Of a stretch of DNA of 64,000 nt, positions 57,372 to 64,000 are shown piece by piece. A model generated the notes under the pieces. It did not search any database. It was not told the DNA's origin and worked only from the letters and a program-made list of their open reading frames with translations. The stretch comes from Bacillus xiapuensis (lineage in GTDB: Bacteria; Bacillota; Bacilli; Bacillales; Domibacillaceae). The position numbers and the translations under genes are program-made. Location: positions 308,940 through 372,939 of the forward strand of contig NZ_KZ454939.1 of NCBI RefSeq assembly GCF_002797355.1, in the 5' to 3' direction. Numbering within the stretch: position 1 is the stretch's first letter; each line of letters opens with the position of its first letter.

Positions 57372-57716
57372 GGGGTTTTCATTGAAATGATATATTGCTA
57401 TTAGCAATCGGGCGCTTTCCGGAGCAATGCTAAAAGTGACAGCCAAAAAAGGGATTTTCAACATCCAAGATTGGATAGATCGGCAGAAGAAAAGAAACTC
57501 ATATGGCCGATGAACAAAGGCGTGTTTGTTTAACCTTCAAGAGTGGTATCTATAATAGAAGATATATTTTAATCTGTAAATAATAGTGCTATACTATACT
57601 TAGGATATATGAATGCAGAAAAGGTGTGTGACAGGGTCGCGCCTTGGCTTGCTGTGATGCCTATTGAGGAGCGCCTATATCCTTTCTGCAAATTTCAGGG
57701 GATAAGGATGGACAAA
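57372..57716. other. mqo upstream region with structured 5' leader
   Basis: A promoter-like TATACT at about 57592-57597 precedes a roughly 100-nt leader. TGCAGAAAAGGTGTG (from 57614) can pair with TATATCCTTTCTGCA (57676-57690), forming a long outer stem; an inner ACAG/CTGT stem is also possible. No riboswitch class recognised. Confidence 0.4.
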
Positions 57717-59237
57717 ATGAGCAACAGACAAACTGCAACAGACGTTATCTTAATTGGTGCTGGAATCATGAGTGCGACTTTGGGATCACTGCTGAAAGAG
57801 TTGGCACCAGACTGGAAGATTAAAGTATTTGAGAAGCTCGACAAAGCCGGACAGGAAAGCTCCAACGAATGGAATAATGCGGGAACGGGGCATTCTGCGC
57901 TGTGTGAGCTTAACTATACCGTCGAAAAACCAGACGGATCTATAGATATTCGCAAAGCCATAAGAACGAACGAACAGTTTCAGGTTTCGAGACAGTTTTG
58001 GTCTCATCTTGTTAACAATCATTTAATACGCAATCCGCAGGAGTTTATCATGCCGCTGCCTCATATGAGCTTAGTGCAGGGCGAAGAAAATGTAGCTTTT
58101 TTAAAAAAACGATTTGAAGCGCTTTCAAACCTTCCTCTGTTTGAAGGAATGGAGTTTTCTGATGATCCAGAAAAACTGAAGGAATGGATTCCGCTTATCA
58201 TGAAAGACCGCGCATCAACCGAACCGGTAGCTGCCACAAAAATTGACTCTGGAACGGATGTCAATTTTGGCGCATTAACGCGCATGCTGTTTGACCATCT
58301 TAAGAAACAGGACGTCGAACTTCATTATAAGCACAGTGTCGAAGATCTTAAACGCACTGGCGATGGCGCTTGGGAAGTGAAAGTTCATGATCTCCATAAC
58401 GGTCAAATCGAATACCATAAGGCGAAATTTGTCTTTATCGGCGGCGGCGGCGGAAGCCTGCCTTTACTGCAAAAATCCGGTATCCCTGAAGGAAAGCATA
58501 TTGGAGGATTTCCGGTAAGCGGGCTGTTTATGGTATGCAACAATCCGGATGTTATTGAGCAGCATCATGCTAAAGTGTACGGCAAAGCGAAGGTCGGTGC
58601 ACCGCCAATGTCTGTTCCGCATCTTGACACAAGATTCATCGACAATAAAAAATCGCTTCTGTTTGGACCGTTTGCCGGCTTCTCGCCTAAATTCTTAAAG
58701 ACCGGCTCCATGTTTGATCTGATAGGTTCGGTAAAGCCGAATAATCTGGTGACGATGCTGGCAGCAGGCGCTAAAAACATGAAATTAACAAAATATTTGA
58801 TCCAGCAAGTGATGTTATCGAAAGAAAAGCGCATGGAAGCCTTGCGGGAATTTATTCCGAATGCTAAAAGCGAGGATTGGGATTTAGTCGTAGCAGGCCA
58901 GCGCGTGCAAGTGATTAAAGATACGGAAGCTGGCGGTAAAGGAACACTCCAGTTCGGTACGGAAGTTGTAAGCGCCGCCGATGGCACGATAGCCGCTTTG
59001 CTTGGGGCTTCTCCGGGTGCTTCTACGGCCGTTCAAGTAATGCTTGAACTGCTGAGCAAATGCTTCCCTGACCGCATGAGCGAATGGGAACCGAAAATTA
59101 AAGAAATGATTCCATCGTATGGCGTGTCACTGATGGAAAATCCAGAGCTACTGCGAGAAATCCAAGCTTCAACCGCACAGGCGCTCGGTCTAAATGAAAA
59201 CAGACCGCTGCAGACGACCGGGGGGAACGCCAAATAA
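57717..59237 (+). CDS. mqo: Malate:quinone oxidoreductase
   Basis: 506 residues from ATG 57717 ([23 protein letters not shown]), colinear with B. subtilis Mqo; ATG 57708 is also possible. The FAD-binding [13 protein letters not shown] is followed by [37 protein letters not shown] and the C-terminal [20 protein letters not shown] membrane-associated flavoprotein that oxidises malate and passes electrons to menaquinone, giving an NAD-independent TCA step. With aceB and aceA in the same window it fits growth on C2 compounds. The frame is open back to 57609, but that start lies within the leader stem and has no ribosome site. Confidence 0.95.
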   Translation: MSNRQTATDVILIGAGIMSATLGSLLKELAPDWKIKVFEKLDKAGQESSNEWNNAGTGHSALCELNYTVEKPDGSIDIRKAIRTNEQFQVSRQFWSHLVNNHLIRNPQEFIMPLPHMSLVQGEENVAFLKKRFEALSNLPLFEGMEFSDDPEKLKEWIPLIMKDRASTEPVAATKIDSGTDVNFGALTRMLFDHLKKQDVELHYKHSVEDLKRTGDGAWEVKVHDLHNGQIEYHKAKFVFIGGGGGSLPLLQKSGIPEGKHIGGFPVSGLFMVCNNPDVIEQHHAKVYGKAKVGAPPMSVPHLDTRFIDNKKSLLFGPFAGFSPKFLKTGSMFDLIGSVKPNNLVTMLAAGAKNMKLTKYLIQQVMLSKEKRMEALREFIPNAKSEDWDLVVAGQRVQVIKDTEAGGKGTLQFGTEVVSAADGTIAALLGASPGASTAVQVMLELLSKCFPDRMSEWEPKIKEMIPSYGVSLMENPELLREIQASTAQALGLNENRPLQTTGGNAK

Positions 59238-59792
59238 CGGAGCCATAGTTTGCGCAGGATCTAACGGTTTTACTGTCCTCGAGTAAAGGCTTCCGCTTCG
59301 AATGTGGCGATACGCCGGCACTAGTGAAAGCGGGAGATGAATGGAGCTTAGCCATAAGAACTATTGGAACGGGAGGGACAGCTCGGTCCGATTCCGTTGA
59401 CTGCTTAAAAGCAACGATCAGTCCGATAAGCCCCTGCTTCAAACAGCGTAAGATTTAAGGCGGCGGGCATTCCATAGATTAGAAGAATAGCAGCGTCATA
59501 GAGCAATTCTATTGAATAAGGAGCTTCTCACTCTCTGTGAGGAGTTTCTTTTTGTTTAGGAAGGCAGTAAATGGCGAAGAATGGTTAAGAAAAACCACTT
59601 TCAAATAGGGCGTCTTTCTTGTTTATCTTGAATAGGCGGGAATCCCCCTGCCAACAAAGAGTAGGGAGGGGGATTGGGATCAATCACGTATGGAAGTCGG
59701 AAGATATCTAACACAAATCACAATTATTTGCATGAGATTTCCATCGGAATGGGAGGTTGGCAATTGTCTAAACCGATGCGCTCTCGTTGGAC
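59238..59792. other. 555-bp gap between mqo and hsp20
   Basis: Contains the mqo terminator (about 59517-59555) and otherwise no recognisable gene. A stretch near 59435, TAAGCCCCTGCTTC, resembles part of the dispersed repeat at 62 kb. Confidence 0.45.
59517..59555 (+). terminator. Terminator downstream of mqo
   Basis: AAGGAGCTTCTCAC / GTGAGGAGTTTCTT, 14 pairs with a few G-U, loop TCTCT, then TTTTT. Confidence 0.7.
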
Positions 59793-60233
59793 TTAGTGAA
59801 AATCTACATCAATTTTCTTTTTCGTTGTTTGTGCTTGCTTCGGCATAGTGATTTCCAGCACCCCGTTTTTATAGGATGCCTTTACTCCTTCTTCATTTAC
59901 TGGAGCAGGAAGAGAGATGGTTCGGTGAAAGCGGCCTGAGTATCTTTCTCTTCTGTGCATGTGCTCGTCTTGGGTTTCATGGGTGCGGTTGATGGAGCCG
60001 CTCACTGTCAGCCGATTGTTTTCAATGTCAATATGCACGTCTTCTTTTTTTTCTATTCCTGGAATGTCGCAACTGGCGATGATCGCATGATCTGTTTCAT
60101 GCACATCTACGCGAATGTTTCCTAACTGGCGGGCCTCACCTTCTAAATCCCAAGGGAACGCGGAAAACAGTCTGTCAATATCTTTTCTGATGATGGATAA
60201 CTGCCGAAATGGATCATTAGGAATTAACGCCAT
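59793..60233 (-). CDS. Small heat-shock protein, Hsp20 family
   Basis: 146 residues, starting at ATG 60233 behind GAGGAGGAGGAT. The alpha-crystallin domain runs from about residue 38 to 135: NIRVDVHETDHAIIASCDIPGI, a loop rich in charged residues (DEHMHRRERYSGRFHRTISLP), VNEEGVKASYKNGVLEITMPK with the conserved G-V-L motif. The C-terminal I-x-V type tail is KKIDVDF. An ATP-independent holdase in the cytoplasm or spore. Monocistronic. Confidence 0.93.
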   Translation of the reverse strand: MALIPNDPFRQLSIIRKDIDRLFSAFPWDLEGEARQLGNIRVDVHETDHAIIASCDIPGIEKKEDVHIDIENNRLTVSGSINRTHETQDEHMHRRERYSGRFHRTISLPAPVNEEGVKASYKNGVLEITMPKQAQTTKKKIDVDFH

Positions 60234-60344
60234 TCTTTATCCTCCTCCTCCTGTTATTTGTACCATATTATTGTTTCGCATTTAGCCAATCATTATGCTG
60301 AGAATCCTTTCATAAGAGCAGGTTTCTTTCTAAATGAAACTCCC

Positions 60345-61757
60345 TTAACGAAATTTTCGGATGCGAAAGTTGCCTTCAAGCAGCACCCAATTTTGCGGAA
60401 ATGGATATCCCAGTACCCAGTAGCTGATTCCGCGTAAGCCATAGTCTTTGACCAGATCAAATTTAGCTTGGGCGCTGCGGGCATCTTCAAACCAGACTTC
60501 ATGCTGGCGGCCTTTTTCGTCCCAATAGCGAAAAAAAGGAGATTGCGCCGTTTGATCGTACTGGATCACGGCCTTATACTTTACGGCGCGGCGGATCGCT
60601 TCTTGCATATCAAAGGTTTCTGCTTCCTGGCCTTGGACATGCGGAAGGAGCCAATCACGGGCGTATACTTGGAAGCCCATAAAGATTTTATTCTTTGGGA
60701 TCACGGTGACCGCATAATCAAGAACGCGCTTTATTTGATTAAGCGGAGAGATCGCTTGCGGAGGTCCGAAGCGATAGCCCCATTCGTAGGTCATTAATAC
60801 GACAAAGTCTACGATTCTGCCATGAGCGGCGTAGTCGTGGGCTTCATATAAAAGTCCTTTCTGTTCGGAGCTGATCTTCGGCGCTACGGCGGTGGAAACG
60901 GAATACCCTTTGGGACGCAAGCGGTTCACCGCACGCTGCAAAAACTGATTATACAGCTCGCGATCAGCTGGATAAACGTTTTCAAAGTCGACATTAAGTC
61001 CTTTATACCCTTTGGTTCGCATGGTGTTTTCAATATTGGTGAGTAACCGGTTTTGCACGGTCGTATTTGAAAGAATGGTATGAGCTAAACGGGAACCGGG
61101 GTCTTCGCTTGTAAAATTAGTGATGCACATTAACGGCATCACTCTCGCTGCTTGTGCAGCTTGGAGGATAGGAGCATCATCAATAGGCTCTAATCCGCCG
61201 TCTGCTTTCATAATGTAGCCAAAGGGGGACACGTAAGTTAAATATCTGCCAACTTCACGGACTTCTTTGCCCCCTTGTTCTCCTTTATTGATTGTATAGG
61301 CATTGACATCAATCATCGGTCTAGGAAAAGGAATGACTAGCATCGTTCCTTGAGAAACCGCTTGAGGATTTTGAATTTGATTCGCTTGCATCAGCTCCCG
61401 GACTGTCACGCCAAAGCGCTGGGCAATTTGCTGCAGGCTTTCGCCGCGCTGCACAGTGTACCTTCGGGGCGGAATGAGCAATGTATTTCCCGGCTGGAGA
61501 GGAGCTGCACTGCTAATCGCATTTACTTGAGCAATCGCTGCGGCCGTCACACCGTATCTACGGGCAATTTGCCATAAGGATTCCCCAGCTCGAACGGTAT
61601 GCCGGCGGATCATGCTTGGAATAATAAGCGCCTGGCCAATGACGAGCTGATTCGGATTGGGAAGTCCATTGGCAGCAATCATCTGAGCAACTGTTATCCC
61701 ATAACGCCTAGAGATACTCCATAATGATTCTCCTCTTTTCACTACATGAATAATCAT
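60345..61757 (-). CDS. Triple-LysM glycoside hydrolase family 18 protein (SleL/YaaH-like)
   Basis: 470 residues from ATG 61757 after GAGGAGGAC. Three LysM peptidoglycan-binding repeats (about 3-47, 53-96 and 98-142; each begins Y/H-x-V-x-x-G-E-S-L-W/Q-x-I). Then a GH18 domain (about 155-470) with the catalytic LNVDFENV (D-x-D/E-type motif, Glu as acid) and LMTYEWGYRFGPPQA. Relatives in B. subtilis (YaaH, YdhD) have two LysM and act on spore cortex muropeptides as N-acetylglucosaminidases during germination. A third LysM is a small difference. No signal peptide, as usual for spore-deposited members. Supports a spore former. Confidence 0.9.
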   Translation of the reverse strand: MIIHVVKRGESLWSISRRYGITVAQMIAANGLPNPNQLVIGQALIIPSMIRRHTVRAGESLWQIARRYGVTAAAIAQVNAISSAAPLQPGNTLLIPPRRYTVQRGESLQQIAQRFGVTVRELMQANQIQNPQAVSQGTMLVIPFPRPMIDVNAYTINKGEQGGKEVREVGRYLTYVSPFGYIMKADGGLEPIDDAPILQAAQAARVMPLMCITNFTSEDPGSRLAHTILSNTTVQNRLLTNIENTMRTKGYKGLNVDFENVYPADRELYNQFLQRAVNRLRPKGYSVSTAVAPKISSEQKGLLYEAHDYAAHGRIVDFVVLMTYEWGYRFGPPQAISPLNQIKRVLDYAVTVIPKNKIFMGFQVYARDWLLPHVQGQEAETFDMQEAIRRAVKYKAVIQYDQTAQSPFFRYWDEKGRQHEVWFEDARSAQAKFDLVKDYGLRGISYWVLGYPFPQNWVLLEGNFRIRKFR

Positions 61758-62121
61758 GTCTGTCCTCCTCTATTTTCAATATATCCTATATGTATGCCGC
61801 TGAGCGGGAAGATAGAAAGGGATCAGCAGGATGACATCTTATTCTTTAAGCCGGTCAGAGGGAAGATGCAGTTTTAACGGGTTAGAGGCCAAGAATGTGT
61901 ATCCCGCATTAGGGATAGAGCGGAGAACAAACAGTCTAAGCGGGAGGCGGTAGCCCTTACATGCTTGATTTATTCGGCAAAGGCGCTGCGATGTTACTTT
62001 TCATCAGCAGAGAGGATAGTAAGCCCCTGCTGTTAGCGGGTTCAATTTGCGGAAACTTTTCCTTTTTCAAATTCGTATATAAGGTAAGTAGTAATCCAGC
62101 TTTAGGAAAGTGGTGGTGTAT
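61758..62121. other. Intergenic region with dispersed repeat copy C
   Basis: Contains GGCAAAGGCGCTGCGATG through CAGCAGAGAGGATAGTAAGC (61976-62034), a degenerate match to the repeats at 30.1 and 36.3 kb. No gene. The AAGTGGTGGTG ribosome site of the next gene ends it. Confidence 0.45.
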
Positions 62122-62721
62122 ATGAAATTATGGCTGTCCGCGCTATTCATTGGTATCGTGGTTTACTACAGCTATCAGCTGATTCGGGTACTATTTAAAA
62201 TGAAACAAAGCATTGTGTTCCCTGCGACAGAAAGAGAATGGAAATCTGTGAGAAAGTTCCCATTACAAGCTGTTTATTCCCCTGAATTTTCAAAGCAAAA
62301 AAGCGGCATTCTCTTATACTCTTTTATCCTTTTGTCTGTGCTTGCCATGCTTCTTTTAGGTGTATATATAGAGGGGTTCGATTGGACTTTCATTCTGCCT
62401 GTTTTTCTGCCGATTGCATATTCTAATTCATTATTAAATCTATTTGCGGTTGTCAAAGGGGGGATATTAAGCGGAAACCGTTTTATTCCTTGGCATAAAA
62501 TCAAGTCATTTCAGTTCATTCCGATTACGATGAATCACAGGTTTTACGGTTTTGGAAAAGAAGTGAATGACGGTTGGGAATTGGAAATGAAAACGAAATT
62601 TTTTTCGGCAAGCTGCATCATCACTTCGCGGGAAACGAAGGAAAAGCTAGCGGCAATATTGAGGGAACAGGCGGTGATAGAGCTGGAAGAAGAGTCGCCT
62701 GAAGATGGGGTGAACAGCTAG
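62122..62721 (+). CDS. Membrane protein of unknown function, PH-like C-terminal part
   Basis: 199 residues from ATG 62122 (a GTG at 62110 is in frame but precedes the ribosome site). Helix 1 at residues 4-24, two more helices at about 64-82 and 87-108. Then a soluble part GNRFIPWHKIKSFQFIPI...FYGFGKEVNDGWELEMKTKFFSASCIITS resembling the short beta domain of DUF5673-type proteins. I do not recognise the family with confidence. Not in an operon; flanked by debris on the right. Confidence 0.65.
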   Translation: MKLWLSALFIGIVVYYSYQLIRVLFKMKQSIVFPATEREWKSVRKFPLQAVYSPEFSKQKSGILLYSFILLSVLAMLLLGVYIEGFDWTFILPVFLPIAYSNSLLNLFAVVKGGILSGNRFIPWHKIKSFQFIPITMNHRFYGFGKEVNDGWELEMKTKFFSASCIITSRETKEKLAAILREQAVIELEEESPEDGVNS

Positions 62722-63276
62722 GGTTTAGTGATATTATGAACTCGCAAGCGTTATGGGGGGATTAAGATACGATCACTAGCTTATTCGATTGCGGAATTAG
62801 TACGGCTCAAAAATCAAAGCTTTGTAACGGTTATTCGCTATAAATGGGATGGCAAGCAAAAGTCGTTGGTTTTGGAGTCAGATCAACAAGTAAAGAAATG
62901 TATAAATTGAGTCCTGTTATTCACGGGAAGGCCTCGACATTGCAAACAGATTAAAGAAACGATACCGGAGAGAAAATGGTTTTATGGAGAATGGACAAAG
63001 AGGCTTAGAAAGCCAGTGTATCGAATGAAGATATTTCGTCTCGATTATCGAAATTAGACGGACTTGCTTCTTCACAGTGGGATAAAGTGCTTCAGACTAT
63101 GAGAGAGGTTAAAAAAGCAGGGTATCAAGAGGCTATTATCTCAAGCCTTATACAGGACATTCAAGAAAAGCTTGAACAACAGCTTTGATTAAATAAAGGA
63201 ATTAAGAAGCAGAAGGCCAAAGCGGCGCTTCTGCTTTTTAATATTCCTTTGATCGCGTTCTCCTCTTAAAGAGATT
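62722..63276 (+). pseudogene. Decayed coding sequence, unknown
   Basis: Several short frames look like fragments of one or two genes. At 63015-63188 the frame encodes SVSNEDISSRLSKLDGLASS and a charged helical tail KVLQTMREVKKAGYQEAIIS ending at TGA 63186-63188. It lacks a start in frame; a short frame from ATG 62981 could join it by one frameshift. A terminator (63207-63240) follows. No family recognised. Confidence 0.4.
63207..63240 (+). terminator. Terminator
   Basis: Arms AAGCAGAAG / CTTCTGCTT, then a TTTTT run. It lies just before the second IS605-type element. Confidence 0.75.
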
Positions 63277-63469
63277 TTACAGATTTTCCGAACAAGAAAG
63301 CCCACACAGGTCGCAGACCGTCTTTAGACGTGGGATGATAGTGAGGTCAAATACGGAGTACCGCATTTAACCGTAAGGTTTTGCGGTACTTCAAGTATTG
63401 GAAAACTCCACTATATTTATTTATATATATTTGTTGTCGTTTATAGTGAAAACTGATAAAAATATAAGT

Positions 63470-63867
63470 ATGGAAGATTATAGAAGAACTACTACAACCG
63501 TATCATTCATTAACTATCATTTGGTGTTTTGTCCTCGATACAGAAGAAAAATATTTCTTGACAACAAGGTAGAAAAGAGATTCAAAGAAATGGTGCACGA
63601 AATATGCGAACCACTAAAAATACAAGTGATTGCTTTAGAATGTGACAAAGACCATGCACACACGTTTCTCAATGTACTACCTACACAAGCCCTGCAAACA
63701 TCATGGCAAAAATCAAAGGAGTGACATCTAAACAGTTGCGAGAAGAATTTCCGCACCTGCGACACCTGCCAAGTTTGTGGACACGTTCTTTTTTTGTTTC
63801 TACTGCTGGAAACGTATCAAGTCAAACTATAAAGCGATATGTTGAACAACAAAAAACAAGGGGGTGA
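63470..63867 (+). pseudogene. tnpA: tnpA of IS605-type copy 2, frameshifted
   Basis: ATG 63470 to TGA 63865-63867. Compared with copy 1 a single T is missing near 63685 (CTACACAAGC against CTACACTAAGC), which breaks the frame after LPT. The HUH region reads DHAHTFL (copy 1 DHAHMFL). The rest, including the C-terminal YVEQQ, is still recognisable in the shifted frame. Not functional as it stands, unless frameshifting occurs. Confidence 0.85.
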
Positions 63868-63871
63868 AATC

Positions 63872-64000
63872 ATGTCACAAACAATCACTGTAAAAATCAA
63901 ATTGCTACCTACTAAAGAACAGGATTTGACTTTGACCGAAATGAGTAAAACATACATTTCAACAATCAACGATCTTGTGTCTGAAATGGTAAAAGAAAAG
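63872..64000 (+). CDS. tnpB: TnpB of IS605-type copy 2 (N-terminal 43 codons)
   Basis: MSQTITVKIKLLPTKEQDLT and onward, identical to copy 1 over the visible part, with the same AGGGGGTG ribosome site. Cut by the window end, so the catalytic domain cannot be judged. Confidence 0.85.
   Translation, partial: MSQTITVKIKLLPTKEQDLTLTEMSKTYISTINDLVSEMVKEK

Larger units (their letters stand above)
63281..64000 (+). mobile_element. IS200/IS605-type element, copy 2 (partial, runs off the window)
   Basis: It begins AGATTTTCCGAACAAG right after TTAC (63277-63280), matching copy 1 nearly base for base from its first nucleotide through the left-end hairpins, tnpA and the start of tnpB. The sequence upstream of TTAC is unrelated to that of copy 1, which fixes the left boundary and the TTAC target. 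The right end is outside the window. Confidence 0.9.

Overview
The window is a piece of a low-GC Gram-positive chromosome, almost certainly a spore-forming member of the Bacillaceae. The backbone follows the gene order I know from Bacillus subtilis: pcrB-pcrA-ligA-camS(yerH), then opuE divergent from gatC-gatA-gatB, then dagK(yerQ) and rlmCD(yefA). Shine-Dalgarno sites are strong and AGGAGG-like, several starts are TTG or GTG, and Rho-independent terminators are plentiful. Metabolic blocks sit between the syntenic genes: the glyoxylate shunt (aceB-aceA), an argCJBD operon, a MarR/MFS/ABC efflux operon, bdhA and mqo.

Region 1 (1-8.9 kb): pcrB (partial), pcrA, ligA, camS. The helicase gene pcrA is split into four exons by three group II introns of about 1 kb, none with a recognisable maturase/reverse-transcriptase gene. 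Removing 603-1687, 2165-3119 and 4248-5216 restores one uninterrupted 734-residue PcrA. All three cuts fall after the first base of a codon, inside segments encoding conserved helicase motifs. This is the most striking feature of the window.

Region 2 (8.9-24.8 kb): aceB-aceA, then an accessory island. It holds a secreted Cys-rich (halocin C8-like) protein, gene remnants, and a nested mobile-element structure: a resolvase gene interrupted by an IS200/IS605-type element (tnpA plus tnpB), whose tnpA is in turn interrupted by an ISL3-family element with a perfect 8-bp target duplication. The ISL3 element carries cargo: an ArsR/SmtB-type repressor, a 49-residue bacterial metallothionein, and a consensus promoter overlapped by a palindrome. 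Next comes a DAB inorganic-carbon uptake operon (dabB, dabA, a carbonic-anhydrase-like protein without visible zinc ligands, and a YbcI-like protein).

Region 3 (24.8-48.3 kb): core genes opuE, gatCAB, a carboxylesterase, argCJBD with a promoter and ARG boxes, a thioredoxin-like protein, an arylamine N-acetyltransferase, dagK, a DUF2975/XRE pair, a MarR-controlled MFS plus heterodimeric ABC exporter operon, bdhA, an AlkA-type glycosylase and rlmCD.

Region 4 (48.3-64 kb): a second accessory stretch. It has decayed IS3 and serine-recombinase genes, an orphan lantibiotic-immunity type ABC transporter (FEG) with its own two-component system and 11-bp-periodic promoter repeats, DUF4256, a DHFR-like reductase divergent from a WYL regulator, mqo, an Hsp20, a LysM/GH18 spore-type hydrolase, and the start of a second copy of the IS605-type element running off the window end.
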